Shown here in pieces: positions 27,279 through 35,276 of a DNA stretch of 64,000 bases (the first letter of the stretch is position 1; each line of letters starts with the position of its first letter). Made by a program: the position numbers and the translations under genes. The notes under the pieces were generated by a model. The model was given only the letters and a program-made list of their open reading frames with translations. It was not told the origin of the DNA and ran no database searches. Source of the stretch: Lachnospiraceae bacterium (GTDB taxonomy: Bacteria > Bacillota > Clostridia > Lachnospirales > Lachnospiraceae); assembly GCA_029068555.1 (NCBI GenBank), contig JAIECJ010000060.1, positions 1 to 64,000 of the forward strand, written 5' to 3'.

Positions 27279-27818
27279 TTATGCGGCATAATCAATATTG
27301 GCGCCTTTATACCGCGCTGCATCAATCTGCTTTTGGTTTTTGGTATATGGGTTGTCTTCGTCAGAGTACTTGATTTTGGTGTTGGTAACACCGCCGGACA
27401 CATAAGTCCGTCCGCATTCCGGACAGATGGAGGTATGAATTGTCACAGAGGCATTTAATACTTTACCGTTTTTCTGCGCCGCTTTTTTGTATGCATTTGA
27501 TACGTGCTCTCCTTCGTGGGCACGTACACGCGCACCTGCTGATTCCGGAGAGATATGAGCAGCGGCTTTAAAAGAAACATTGCCCTCGTCGGATCCGTCC
27601 TGATATTTTCTGTTCGCACATGTTTCACACTCAGATGGTGCAGAGCGACGACCGGCTTTTTTGACATCATCTGGGTTAGAGCCCTTTTCTTCTGGCTTGC
27701 TGGTAGGATTTACTATATTAGAGTCAGCGCTGTTTTCTGCAGGTCTGGAGACAGGAGCCATTGAATTTGTATATGTGGAATAGCTGGGATAGAATCCCGG
27801 AATATTGCCAATAGTCAT
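27279..27818 (-). CDS. small HExxH putative metalloprotease with Cys motifs
   Basis: The 179-residue product has a disordered N-terminal half rich in Ser, Pro and Asn. A Cys pair follows (CETCANRKYQDG), then VRAHEGEHVSNAYKKA, which contains an HExxH zinc-protease signature, then a second Cys pair (CPECGRTYVSGG). Short proteins of this kind are annotated as putative metalloproteases (SprA/CJM1_0395-like). Activity is unproven. The start is ATG at 27818 because AAAGGAGG lies 8 bases upstream; longer readings to 27899 lack such a site. It is convergent with tsf. Confidence 0.65.
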   Translation of the reverse strand: MTIGNIPGFYPSYSTYTNSMAPVSRPAENSADSNIVNPTSKPEEKGSNPDDVKKAGRRSAPSECETCANRKYQDGSDEGNVSFKAAAHISPESAGARVRAHEGEHVSNAYKKAAQKNGKVLNASVTIHTSICPECGRTYVSGGVTNTKIKYSDEDNPYTKNQKQIDAARYKGANIDYAA

Positions 27819-27947
27819 AAGGCAGACCTCCTTTTTCAAATTTGGAATATATTTAGTAAACAGCAAATAATATTTGCGTTTCCTATAAGTATAGCACAAA
27901 AGTACCAGTATGGAAAGTATTCTGGCTGTTTTTGTTACCGCTCTTGC

Positions 27948-28106
27948 AACAGTTCGTTACTGTTCACACCTACGCCAAAGTAGTGGGAATCATGCGCCAA
28001 AATGCTTGCCTTTTAGCATTTTGTGTGCAAAATCTGTTATAATTCACACCGCAATAACATATAAGCTGATGAAAACTGGCGTTGGTGTGAATTGTAACAA
28101 CAGTTC
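27948..28106. mobile_element. 143-bp MITE-like element, copy A, with 8-bp target duplication
   Basis: The element occupies 27956-28098 and begins GTTACTGTTCACACC and ends GGTGTGAATTGTAAC, giving imperfect terminal inverted repeats of about 22 bases. It is flanked by perfect 8-base direct repeats AACAGTTC (27948-27955 and 28099-28106). The same 143 bases occur reversed at 44180-44322 with four mismatches. It has no coding capacity, holds a third copy of the TIR motif inside and a hairpin AAAATGC/GCATTTT. A recently moved, non-autonomous transposable element is the simplest reading. Confidence 0.85.
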
Positions 28107-28107
28107 T

Positions 28108-28461
28108 TTAGTGCTTGCTCTTGTCGCCCAGGGCCAGCGCTTTTTCCTCATGTTTGATTTCCCAGTGTATCAGGAAAGTGAGAATGCTGCGCAGCAGGAT
28201 AATAACACCAAGTATGCCAAGTTCTCCCCATTCTCGCACGACGACGGTGCGTAGAACTTCACTGCCCATCTTAAATTCAAGAGATAGTGCGATGCCCTGC
28301 GCCAGTTCCAGTCTGATTTTTGAATCTTGTTTGATCCAGTACCAGAAACATTTTACTGCTGTGAAAACAAGAATGGCAACACCGAAAAGTTCGAGAAGGA
28401 TGGTGCTGATTTCGACGATGTTGGTTAGTATTACTTCTAGAATTTTTATGACTGAGTGCAT
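28108..28461 (-). CDS. DUF1622 family membrane protein
   Basis: A 117-residue protein with two or three hydrophobic helices (about residues 4-40 and 82-100) and the family motif RLELAQGIALSLEFKMGSEV followed by TVVVREWGELGILGVIILLR. DUF1622 proteins are small inner-membrane proteins of unknown function. CCAAAGGAGG sits just upstream of ATG 28461. Its 3' end lies two bases from the mobile element, so the insertion landed right behind it. Confidence 0.85.
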   Translation of the reverse strand: MHSVIKILEVILTNIVEISTILLELFGVAILVFTAVKCFWYWIKQDSKIRLELAQGIALSLEFKMGSEVLRTVVVREWGELGILGVIILLRSILTFLIHWEIKHEEKALALGDKSKH

Positions 28462-28555
28462 AGAGAACCTCCTTTGGCAGCGCTGCGTATATAAAAAAGT
28501 ATAACACAGTGCTCACAGAAAATACAGTCATAATTTTGTTTTGTAAATTTAGGAC

Positions 28556-28583
28556 TTGCATTCTGTTTCAACTATGCTATAAT
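28556..28583 (+). promoter_or_regulatory. promoter of the tRNA-Ala gene
   Basis: TTGCAT at 28556-28561 and TATAAT at 28578-28583, spacer 16; the tRNA begins ten bases after the -10 box. Confidence 0.7.
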
Positions 28584-28592
28584 TTTGTTCAT

Positions 28593-28665
28593 GGGGATAT
28601 AGCTCAGCTGGGAGAGCGATACGTTCGCAACGTATAGGTCACGAGTTCGAGTCTCGCTATCTCCA
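28593..28665 (+). tRNA. tRNA-Ala (anticodon CGC)
   Basis: A full cloverleaf is readable. The acceptor GGGGATA pairs with TATCTCC and includes the G3-U70 wobble that identifies alanine tRNAs. The D arm is GCTCAGCTGGGAGAGC, the anticodon stem ATACG/CGTAT, the loop TTCGCAA (anticodon CGC), and the T loop contains TTCGAGT. The discriminator base is A, and CCA is not encoded. One T-stem closing pair is A-C. Confidence 0.92.
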
Positions 28666-28686
28666 CTGCAATGTTAAGTATATTTC

Positions 28687-28722
28687 AGAAAACTCTTTCC
28701 GGAAACGGAGGAGTTTTTTGTT
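28687..28722 (+). terminator. terminator after tRNA-Ala
   Basis: A stem with a TCCG-GAAA-CGGA tetraloop core and outer ACTC/GAGT pairing is followed by TTTTTTG. One base is bulged. Confidence 0.7.
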
Positions 28723-28740
28723 TTATAAATAGTTATGGTA

Positions 28741-28791
28741 TTGACATTTGGAGAAAATAAATGTAAACTTTAATTGCTGATAAGGTTAACA
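28741..28791 (+). promoter_or_regulatory. bioY promoter with BirA-type operator
   Basis: TTGACA at 28741-28746 and TAAACT at 28764-28769 (spacer 17) form a promoter. TGTAAACT (28762-28769) and GGTTAACA (2884-28791 region, exact 28784-28791) are half-sites of an imperfect dyad with a 14-base spacer, similar to the BirA box (TGTTAACC-N14-16-GGTTAACA, from memory). The left half covers the -10 box, which fits repression by biotinyl-BirA. Confidence 0.7.
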
Positions 28792-28813
28792 ATTGAGGAC
28801 GGAGGAAAGAAAA

Positions 28814-29356
28814 ATGAATACGAAAACAAAAGAAATTACCATGATTGGTCTTATGGCGGCAATAACCTGCATAGCAGGACCGCTGTCTTTGCCGCTGCCG
28901 TTTAGCCCGGTTCCTATCTCCCTTACGAATCTTGCGGTTTATTTTTCCGTGTATTTGCTGGGAATGAAACGCGGGACAGTCAGTTATTGTGTTTATCTTT
29001 TGCTGGGACTTGTGGGACTTCCTGTATTTTCGGCTTTTACAAGCGGACCGGCGAAACTTTTGGGACCGACAGGCGGCTATCTGATCGGATTTGTTTTTAT
29101 GGCGCTCATCTGCGGCTGGTTTGTTGACAGGTGGGATGGAAAGCCTGCACCATGTTTTATTGGGATGTTAGTGGGAACAGTAGTGTGTTATGTTTTTGGG
29201 ACAGTTTGGCTCGCATATCAGGCAAAAATGAGTTTCGGAGCGGCACTTGCTGCCGGAGTGTTTCCGTTTATCGCAGGGGATATCATGAAAATCGCGCTCA
29301 GTCTGCTTGTTGGAATGCCAGTACGAGTGCGTGTGAGGAAAGCAGCGCTTAACTAA
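28814..29356 (+). CDS. bioY: biotin transporter substrate-binding protein BioY
   Basis: BioY is the membrane S-component that captures biotin, alone or with an ECF module. The product has 180 residues, six hydrophobic helices and BioY motifs AAITCIAGPLSLPLPFSPVP, YLLLGLVGLPVFSAF and GPTGGYLIGF. ATG 28814 follows GGAGG; the longer reading from 28793 would start inside the operator. No ECF ATPase is adjacent. The BirA-type operator supports the assignment. Confidence 0.93.
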   Translation: MNTKTKEITMIGLMAAITCIAGPLSLPLPFSPVPISLTNLAVYFSVYLLGMKRGTVSYCVYLLLGLVGLPVFSAFTSGPAKLLGPTGGYLIGFVFMALICGWFVDRWDGKPAPCFIGMLVGTVVCYVFGTVWLAYQAKMSFGAALAAGVFPFIAGDIMKIALSLLVGMPVRVRVRKAALN

Positions 29357-29426
29357 ATTATTTTTTCTTGATACAGACCGCATTTAAGAGTATACTAGAG
29401 ATAGTATATAGGAAATGGGGTTATCT

Positions 29427-30794
29427 ATGAAGAAAAAAACAACAGATTCTGATCAGATAAATGGAAAAGGAGAACAGGGAGAGAAGAAAGAGAAAAGGGT
29501 AAAGCTGCTTAATGAGGCAGGAATGACAAGGGAGATTAGATGGGACAAGTTGGATAATACTGCCCATCTTTTTCCAGTTATTGCCGGAGAGAGCATGAGT
29601 AATGTATACCGCATCAGTGTAACGCTTACGGAATTGATTAATCCGGAACTGCTGCAGAAGGCGCTGGATATTGTGCTGCCTAAGTTTGACGGCTTTAATC
29701 TCAGGCTCAGGCAGGGAGTGTTCTGGTATTATTTTGAGGAAAACGGAAAACCTGCGCCGAAAGTGCGGGAGGAGACAACTTTTCCATGTAGATACATCTA
29801 TCCGAACAGAAACAACAGTTATCTGTTTCGTGTCACATATTACAGATACCGCATTAATCTGGAAGTATTTCATGTGCTGACAGACGGGATGGGCGGTATC
29901 AATTTCATAAAGGAACTGACATATCAGTATCTGCGGCTGGCTCATCCAGAGCTGAAAGGGACAAAAGGGGATTCGCTTGCCAGCAGTACTTCGTTAAACA
30001 GGGAGGACAGTTTTCTGAAAAATTATCGGAGGAGCTCCGAGAAAGGGTATCAGACCAGAAAAGCATACCTCGTGAATGGCGAGCGGTTAAGCCCTGGTGA
30101 GTTTGGAATCATGCATGGCTATATGCAGGTACCAGAACTTAAGGAAGTGTGTCACCGCTATGGAGCGAGCATCAACGAATATCTGGTGTCTGTGTTTGTC
30201 TGGAGCGTCTACAAGGAATGCATGCACAGCATGCCGTCGAATAAACCGGTAAGAGTGGCAGTTCCCGTAAATCTCCGGCCATATTTCAATTCCATTACGA
30301 CCAAGAATTTTTTTGTTATGGTGTCAGCGGAGTTCCATCCTGTCAAGGACGAATATACTTTCGAAGAAGTGCTGGACATTGTAAAAAACAGCCTGACACA
30401 GCAGATTCATAAAGAAAATCTGGAACGGCTTTTTTCATACAATGTGTCGAACGAAAAAATTCTGGTGGCAAGGGCGGCGCCGCTATTGATAAAGAATATT
30501 GCAATGAGGGTAGTTTATAGGCAGTCGGCGCTTGCAAATACTACTACCATAACAAATATCGGAAGCATTACGGTTGATGAGGCATATAAGCCGTATGTGG
30601 AAATGTTTCACTCATGTCTTGCCATGTCCAAGGGGCAGCACATCAAAGGCAATATCTGTTCTTACGGGAGCACGCTGGTATTTAGCTTTAGCTATGACCT
30701 TGCCGATCCGTCGATACAGCGTGGATTTTTCAGGAAAATTGCCGGGGACGGTGTACGTGTGGAGATTGAAAGTAACGGGGTGAATTATGAGTAA
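29427..30794 (+). CDS. HxxxD-type acyltransferase, condensation/alcohol-acetyltransferase-like
   Basis: A 455-residue protein of the CoA-dependent acyltransferase fold. The active-site HxxxD motif is EVFHVLTDGMGGINFI (about residues 150-165), and a DFGWG-like counterpart is not obvious. N-terminal features (WDKLDNTAHLFPVI) match proteins annotated as alcohol acetyltransferase or condensation-domain proteins in Clostridia. The substrate cannot be predicted. ATG 29427 is preferred over 29415 by spacing from the purine tract. It overlaps the next gene by eight bases. Confidence 0.7.
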   Translation: MKKKTTDSDQINGKGEQGEKKEKRVKLLNEAGMTREIRWDKLDNTAHLFPVIAGESMSNVYRISVTLTELINPELLQKALDIVLPKFDGFNLRLRQGVFWYYFEENGKPAPKVREETTFPCRYIYPNRNNSYLFRVTYYRYRINLEVFHVLTDGMGGINFIKELTYQYLRLAHPELKGTKGDSLASSTSLNREDSFLKNYRRSSEKGYQTRKAYLVNGERLSPGEFGIMHGYMQVPELKEVCHRYGASINEYLVSVFVWSVYKECMHSMPSNKPVRVAVPVNLRPYFNSITTKNFFVMVSAEFHPVKDEYTFEEVLDIVKNSLTQQIHKENLERLFSYNVSNEKILVARAAPLLIKNIAMRVVYRQSALANTTTITNIGSITVDEAYKPYVEMFHSCLAMSKGQHIKGNICSYGSTLVFSFSYDLADPSIQRGFFRKIAGDGVRVEIESNGVNYE

Positions 30795-31449
30795 ATGCAG
30801 ACAATGTAATATAGAGGTACTTGACGAGACAGAACGTTGTCCTCTGTGTAATACAGTGCTCGATAAGACAGTGGAGATGGAAAATATGTATCCGGATATC
30901 AGGGTAAAAACAAGAAATCTTGTATTGTTTTCCAGAATTTACCTGTTTCTTGCTGTTGTGACTGAGATCATTCTCATAAATATATGTATGCTTTCCGATG
31001 TGCAGTCACTGGTGTACATGATCAGCGGACTTGTTCTTTTGTTTGGTTATATAGTTATCAAATATGCCATATTGGGCACAAGCGGTTATATTGCAAAAAC
31101 GGTGGTGCTTACGATTATTGCGGTGATTATGTTTGTGGCGATAGACTTTTCTGTAGGCTATAATGGATGGTCTGTAAATTATGTGCTGCCTTCAGGAATA
31201 TTGCTGATAGATGCAGGAATACTGGTGTTGATGATCATAAACCGTAAGAACTGGCAGAGCTATCTGATGCTGCAGATTTTTATGGTAATTTGCAGCAGTG
31301 TAGCTGTTGTTCTGAATGGATTTCAGATTATTACAGAACCGATTGTATCAATCATTGCACTGAATGTTTCTGTGATCCTGCTGCTCGGAACAGTTATTAT
31401 CGGAGGCAGGAGGTCGCGTGTGGAGTTAAAAAGACGGTTTCATATATAA
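30787..31449 (+). CDS. DUF6320 membrane protein with N-terminal zinc ribbon
   Basis: A 220-residue protein that starts with a Cys4 zinc-ribbon (CRQCNIEVLDETERCPLCN) and continues with six or seven membrane helices. This matches DUF6320, which is commonly found beside acyltransferases like the preceding gene. Function unknown; a membrane partner of the acyltransferase is inferred from the overlap. ATG 30787 is inside the previous coding end. Confidence 0.75.
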   Translation: MSKCRQCNIEVLDETERCPLCNTVLDKTVEMENMYPDIRVKTRNLVLFSRIYLFLAVVTEIILINICMLSDVQSLVYMISGLVLLFGYIVIKYAILGTSGYIAKTVVLTIIAVIMFVAIDFSVGYNGWSVNYVLPSGILLIDAGILVLMIINRKNWQSYLMLQIFMVICSSVAVVLNGFQIITEPIVSIIALNVSVILLLGTVIIGGRRSRVELKRRFHI

Positions 31450-31468
31450 ATTATGCGGAGGATGCGGG

Positions 31469-32215
31469 TTGAGGATACTGATAACAAATGATGACGGAAT
31501 CGGTGCGTCAGGGATAAAAAAACTGGCTGAAATAGTGACAAAAATATCGGATGAGGTATATATTGTGGCACCGTCGGGACAGAGAAGCGCAGTTTCGCAC
31601 AGCATCACTGTCGGCAAGGCGCTGCATATCAGACGTTTACCATTTCCTTTTGGTGTAAAAGCAGCATACAGCTGCAGCGGAATGCCTGCTGATTGTGTGA
31701 AAGCAGCAGTACATGCGATACTTCCGGAAAGGCCGGATGTGGTGATTTCAGGTATCAATAATGGTCATAATATGGGATATGATACCATATATTCCGGAAC
31801 AGTAGCAGCCGCAAGGGAGGCTGTATATCAGGGAATAAAGGGGATAGCAGTTTCTGCAGGGAGAGAAAATTATGCGCTTGCCGACAGTTGCCTTGAAAGG
31901 GTATTGAGGGATTTAATGGATAGGAAGATATCTGCGCATGAGATATGGAATATTAACTTTCCAGATTGTGGACCAGAGGAATGTATGGGCATTATGGAGA
32001 CGATTCCGGCAGCATATCCGCGCTATAAGGATGGGTTTAAAGTGACAGCTGTGTCAGAAACGGAATGGGAACTGGATCTGGAAGATGAGGTGTTTGAAAT
32101 AGCAGGGACACAGACAGATTTCTATGCCACAGGGCACAATTTTATATCAGTCGGGAAACTGGAATGTTCTGTGCTCAGGCATATGCAAAGGAGAGATGTC
32201 AATGACTGGAAATAA
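31469..32215 (+). CDS. surE: 5'/3'-nucleotidase SurE
   Basis: SurE dephosphorylates nucleoside monophosphates. The start is TTG 31469, seven bases after GGAGG, giving RILITNDDGIGASGI with the metal-binding Asp pair. Other motifs are APSGQRSAVSHSIT, SGMPADCVK and VVISGINNGHNMGYDTIYSG. 248 residues. It overlaps the start of the downstream diguanylate cyclase by 14 bases. Confidence 0.92.
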   Translation: MRILITNDDGIGASGIKKLAEIVTKISDEVYIVAPSGQRSAVSHSITVGKALHIRRLPFPFGVKAAYSCSGMPADCVKAAVHAILPERPDVVISGINNGHNMGYDTIYSGTVAAAREAVYQGIKGIAVSAGRENYALADSCLERVLRDLMDRKISAHEIWNINFPDCGPEECMGIMETIPAAYPRYKDGFKVTAVSETEWELDLEDEVFEIAGTQTDFYATGHNFISVGKLECSVLRHMQRRDVNDWK

Positions 32216-33905
32216 AAGAGCTATGGGAACATATATTGTAGAGATGGCTGTCCTTGTGCTTTTTTTTGGAGTGTGTTTCTGGGGCATGCGCAATAATGCG
32301 GGACAGACCAGTAAAAGGTCTGACAGAATACTGCTTGACAGTGGCTGGGAAATAACGACGAGTGGTGAGACCACTTATTATGACAAACTTCCCACTGCCG
32401 TAAAGACATCTGACAATAATACCATATGGCTCTCAAGAAAAATTGGAGATGTGACGGATGACAATAATGCTGTCGGAATATTTTCCTTTCAAAAGATAGT
32501 CCATGCGTACATTGATGGCGAGAAGGTGCTTTCTTTTGAAAACAATACTGCTGCGCACAGTAAAATGCCGGGGAACAGCTGGCTTTTTGTAGACTTGCAT
32601 CCACAGGACATAGGAAAAACGCTTACACTTGAGCTGCAGCAATGTTATGGCAGTGGTCAGGTGATGGTGCCAGTCATGTATGCAGGTACAGTGGAGGGAA
32701 TCACCAACAGCTACATGAAGGAAAAACTGATGCTTATTTGTTTCAGCGCAATTGGCAGTGCGATTGGTCTTATAATTATTGTTTTGTGGATTGTCGCGGG
32801 GCGAAGCCTGATGCTGAGCAGTGGACTTCCGTGGCTTGGAATGTTTGCAGTGGTGCGTGGTATCTGGTCCTTGCTGGAAGCAAATTTTTATTCGTTTTAT
32901 GTGGATCATCTGCTGCTGTGGGTCTGGATGTCCTATATTTGCCTTAAGACATCCATTGTTCCCTTTGCAGTATTCACAAATATTACATTCCATGAGGGGC
33001 GCTCCAAGTGTTTAAGCATCATAACGTGGTTCGCGCTGGCAGACACGGTTATCACAACGTTGTTGCAGTTATGGGGCATTGCGGATTATGCGGATACTGT
33101 ACTGCCGACAAATCTCATGATTATGGTGCTTGGAATGTATGTGGTTGTAATCGGAGTACGGAATATGTACCGGAGCTGGAAGACGAAAGCGTGGACATAT
33201 AATGAAGGGAAACGCATGACGTATATCGCGCATACAGTTTTTATGTTTGTGCTGGTTATTATGAGCATGGTGGATGTGTATCGTTTTTATTTTACAAATA
33301 CACCAGATATTGCACTTTACAGCAGGGTCGGATATTTTGTGTATGTTGTTGCAGTTCTGATGGCGCTTATCTGGGATTTTGCCCGTCTGGTGAGTATTGG
33401 CAAACAGGCGGAGAATATCAAGGAGGAGGCAGCGGTTGATCCGATGACAAAGCTCTATAATAGGGCTGCTTTTGAGAAGCATATGGACAGCTGTGTTGGA
33501 AAGAAGTGTGAGAACAAGGCAATTATCATGTTCGACCTGAATAATCTAAAGCTTTTTAATGACAGGCTTGGTCATGATATGGGTGATTATTACATAAAGA
33601 TCAGCAGCGAGATTATCAGAGACATGTTTGGAAAATATGGGAGCATATACCGAATTGGCGGCGATGAATTTTGCGGGATTGTCGAAAAGATAAACTATGG
33701 TGAGTTTAAGTCTGTAAAAAAAGAGATGGAACAGCATATTGACAAGCTTCGCATACCTGGATGTGACCTGAAAATGGGAATCGCGTCAGGGTGCTGCATC
33801 TATGATTTTGATAAGGACCAGTCGCTGCGGGATACCATGAAAAGAGCAGATGTGGATATGTACAATAATAAGCTGATTCTAAAAAAGGGCGCTGAAATCA
33901 GGTAG
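32202..33905 (+). CDS. membrane diguanylate cyclase, 7TMR-DISM-like sensor with GGDEF
   Basis: The 567-residue protein has an N-terminal membrane helix, an extracellular beta-rich domain (about residues 35-185; resembles the DISM sensor jelly-roll) and about seven membrane helices (about 195-395). A GGDEF domain follows (about 410-567) with active-site IGGDEFCG near residue 485 and FDLNNLKLFNDRLGHDMGD, so it should make c-di-GMP. No RxxD inhibitory site is evident. ATG 32202 follows AAAGGAGAG and lies inside the surE 3' end. Confidence 0.88.
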   Translation: MTGNKRAMGTYIVEMAVLVLFFGVCFWGMRNNAGQTSKRSDRILLDSGWEITTSGETTYYDKLPTAVKTSDNNTIWLSRKIGDVTDDNNAVGIFSFQKIVHAYIDGEKVLSFENNTAAHSKMPGNSWLFVDLHPQDIGKTLTLELQQCYGSGQVMVPVMYAGTVEGITNSYMKEKLMLICFSAIGSAIGLIIIVLWIVAGRSLMLSSGLPWLGMFAVVRGIWSLLEANFYSFYVDHLLLWVWMSYICLKTSIVPFAVFTNITFHEGRSKCLSIITWFALADTVITTLLQLWGIADYADTVLPTNLMIMVLGMYVVVIGVRNMYRSWKTKAWTYNEGKRMTYIAHTVFMFVLVIMSMVDVYRFYFTNTPDIALYSRVGYFVYVVAVLMALIWDFARLVSIGKQAENIKEEAAVDPMTKLYNRAAFEKHMDSCVGKKCENKAIIMFDLNNLKLFNDRLGHDMGDYYIKISSEIIRDMFGKYGSIYRIGGDEFCGIVEKINYGEFKSVKKEMEQHIDKLRIPGCDLKMGIASGCCIYDFDKDQSLRDTMKRADVDMYNNKLILKKGAEIR

Positions 33906-33919
33906 ATACCTGTCTAGGC

Positions 33920-33960
33920 AAAACAGACAGGTGTGATTGCGAAAGCTGCCTGTCTGTTTT
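33920..33960 (+). terminator. terminator of the surE-cyclase unit
   Basis: AAAACAGACAGG (33920-33931) pairs with CCTGTCTGTTTT (33949-33960). The 5' arm can alternatively pair with ACCTGTCT at 33908-33915, so two hairpins compete. Confidence 0.75.
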
Positions 33961-33963
33961 GTG

Positions 33964-33994
33964 CTAGAGCGTGTTTGAAAAATTATTCCTGCCA
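33964..33994 (+). repeat. solo terminal repeat of the CTAG-type element
   Basis: CTAGAGCGTGTTTGAAAAAT followed by TATTCCTGCCA reproduces the left end of the complete element at 50491-50656, with one difference in the 31-base end. The rest of the element is missing. It lies between the convergent cyclase and asnA genes. Confidence 0.8.
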
Positions 33995-33995
33995 A

Positions 33996-35006
33996 TTATA
34001 ATAGTTGTACGCCATTTTTCAGGCATTCACTGGCAATGTTATCCGGCCAGAGCGAGGACTGGACTTCGCCAATATGGGCTTTTCTGAGGAAGAACATACA
34101 GATACGGGATTGACCGATTCCGCCTCCGATGGTAAATGGAAGTTCTTCATCAATGATTGCTTTCTGGTAAGGAAGTCTGGCGCGTTCCGGACAGCCGGCT
34201 TTTTCCAGCTGTGCGAGCAGGGAGTCTTTGTCAACACGGACACCCATGCTTGACAGCTCAAGTGCAATGTCAAGGATCGGATAATATACGACAATGTCGG
34301 CGTTTAATGCCCAGTCATCATAGTCAGGGGCGCGGCCGTCATGCGGTTTGCCGTTTTCCAGTTTGTCGCCAATTTTCATAATGCAGACGGCGCCTTTTGC
34401 CTTTGCTATGTAGTATTCACGCTCCTTTGGCGTGTTGTCAGGAAAAATTTCGGCTAACTCCTCTGTGGTGACAAAGTAAATGTCATCAGGTAGTATTTCG
34501 TCAATGTAATCGTACTGTATCGCCATATATTTTTCAGTATTCTGAAGGCACTTGTAGACATTCCTGACAGTGTTTTTGAGGGTGTCAAGATTCCTGTCCT
34601 CACGGCTGATGATTTTTTCCCAGTCCCACTGGTCTACAAAGACAGAGTGGATGTTGTCCGTGTCCTCGTCGCGTCTGATTGCATTCATGTCCGTGTAAAT
34701 GCCTTCTCCAATTGTGAAACCATACTTTTTGAGGGCATAGCGTTTCCACTTGGCAAGTGACTGGACAACTTCTGCGATGCGTCCGTCCTGTTCCCTGATA
34801 TCGAAACTGACAGGACGTTCCACACCATTTAGATTGTCATTCAGACCAGACAGCGGATCCACAAAAAGCGGCGCCGATACGCGTGTGAGATTCAAATGTT
34901 GAGATATCTGGTTTTGGAAAAAGTCTTTTACCGTTTTGATGGCAATCTGTGTATCATGCAGATTTAGTGCCGAATGATAATCCTTTGGAATTGTCAGATT
35001 GTTCAT
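33996..35006 (-). CDS. asnA: aspartate-ammonia ligase AsnA
   Basis: AsnA makes asparagine from aspartate and ammonia with ATP, forming AMP. The 336-residue product resembles class II tRNA synthetases, as expected. Motifs are VSAPLFVDPLSGLNDNLNGV, HSVFVDQWDWEKII, LPFTIGGGIGQSRICMFFLR and a C-terminal NGVQLL. The start ATG at 35006 has AAAGGAGATG upstream. No T-box leader is visible. It is divergent from the HD-GYP regulator gene. Confidence 0.95.
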   Translation of the reverse strand: MNNLTIPKDYHSALNLHDTQIAIKTVKDFFQNQISQHLNLTRVSAPLFVDPLSGLNDNLNGVERPVSFDIREQDGRIAEVVQSLAKWKRYALKKYGFTIGEGIYTDMNAIRRDEDTDNIHSVFVDQWDWEKIISREDRNLDTLKNTVRNVYKCLQNTEKYMAIQYDYIDEILPDDIYFVTTEELAEIFPDNTPKEREYYIAKAKGAVCIMKIGDKLENGKPHDGRAPDYDDWALNADIVVYYPILDIALELSSMGVRVDKDSLLAQLEKAGCPERARLPYQKAIIDEELPFTIGGGIGQSRICMFFLRKAHIGEVQSSLWPDNIASECLKNGVQLL

Positions 35007-35049
35007 TGCTGCATCTCCTTTTTATTTCTGAATACTTCTTTACCGATAT

Positions 35050-35078
35050 AGTATCGCACTTTATCATAGGAAATTCAA
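35050..35078 (-). promoter_or_regulatory. putative asnA promoter
   Basis: On the minus strand, TTGAAT and GATACT are separated by 17 bases, about 45 bases before the asnA start. Consensus match only. Confidence 0.45.
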
Positions 35079-35190
35079 TGAAAAATATGAAAATTCTAAA
35101 ATTTAACGACACAATGGTGCGGAACAGGCGGTTCACGAGGCTAATTTCTGATCGGTTGGAGTACTAGTTCTGAAAAGTGATGTATTTTTG

Positions 35191-35220
35191 TTGCGCATGA
35201 TTAATAGTATATGATATAAT
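35191..35220 (+). promoter_or_regulatory. putative promoter of the HD-GYP regulator
   Basis: TTGCGC (35191-35196) and TATAAT (35215-35220), spacer 18, lie about 55 bases before ATG 35277. Confidence 0.55.
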
Positions 35221-35276
35221 TTCGTCGACATAGTTGTTTCAGGCAGTAAGACGATAAAATAACAAGAGGGTACGGA

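Noticed and set aside
27910..28254. Open frame of 114 codons on the plus strand
   Set aside because: It runs through the 143-bp mobile element and antisense to the DUF1622 gene; no ribosome-binding site and no family resemblance.
34013..34030. CATTTTTCAGGCATT as a right end of the CTAG-type element in asnA
   Set aside because: It encodes the conserved AsnA C-terminus and lacks the CTAG border, so the likeness is chance.
35007..35276. T-box or other riboswitch ahead of asnA
   Set aside because: No T-box sequence or terminator stem is visible in the minus-strand leader.
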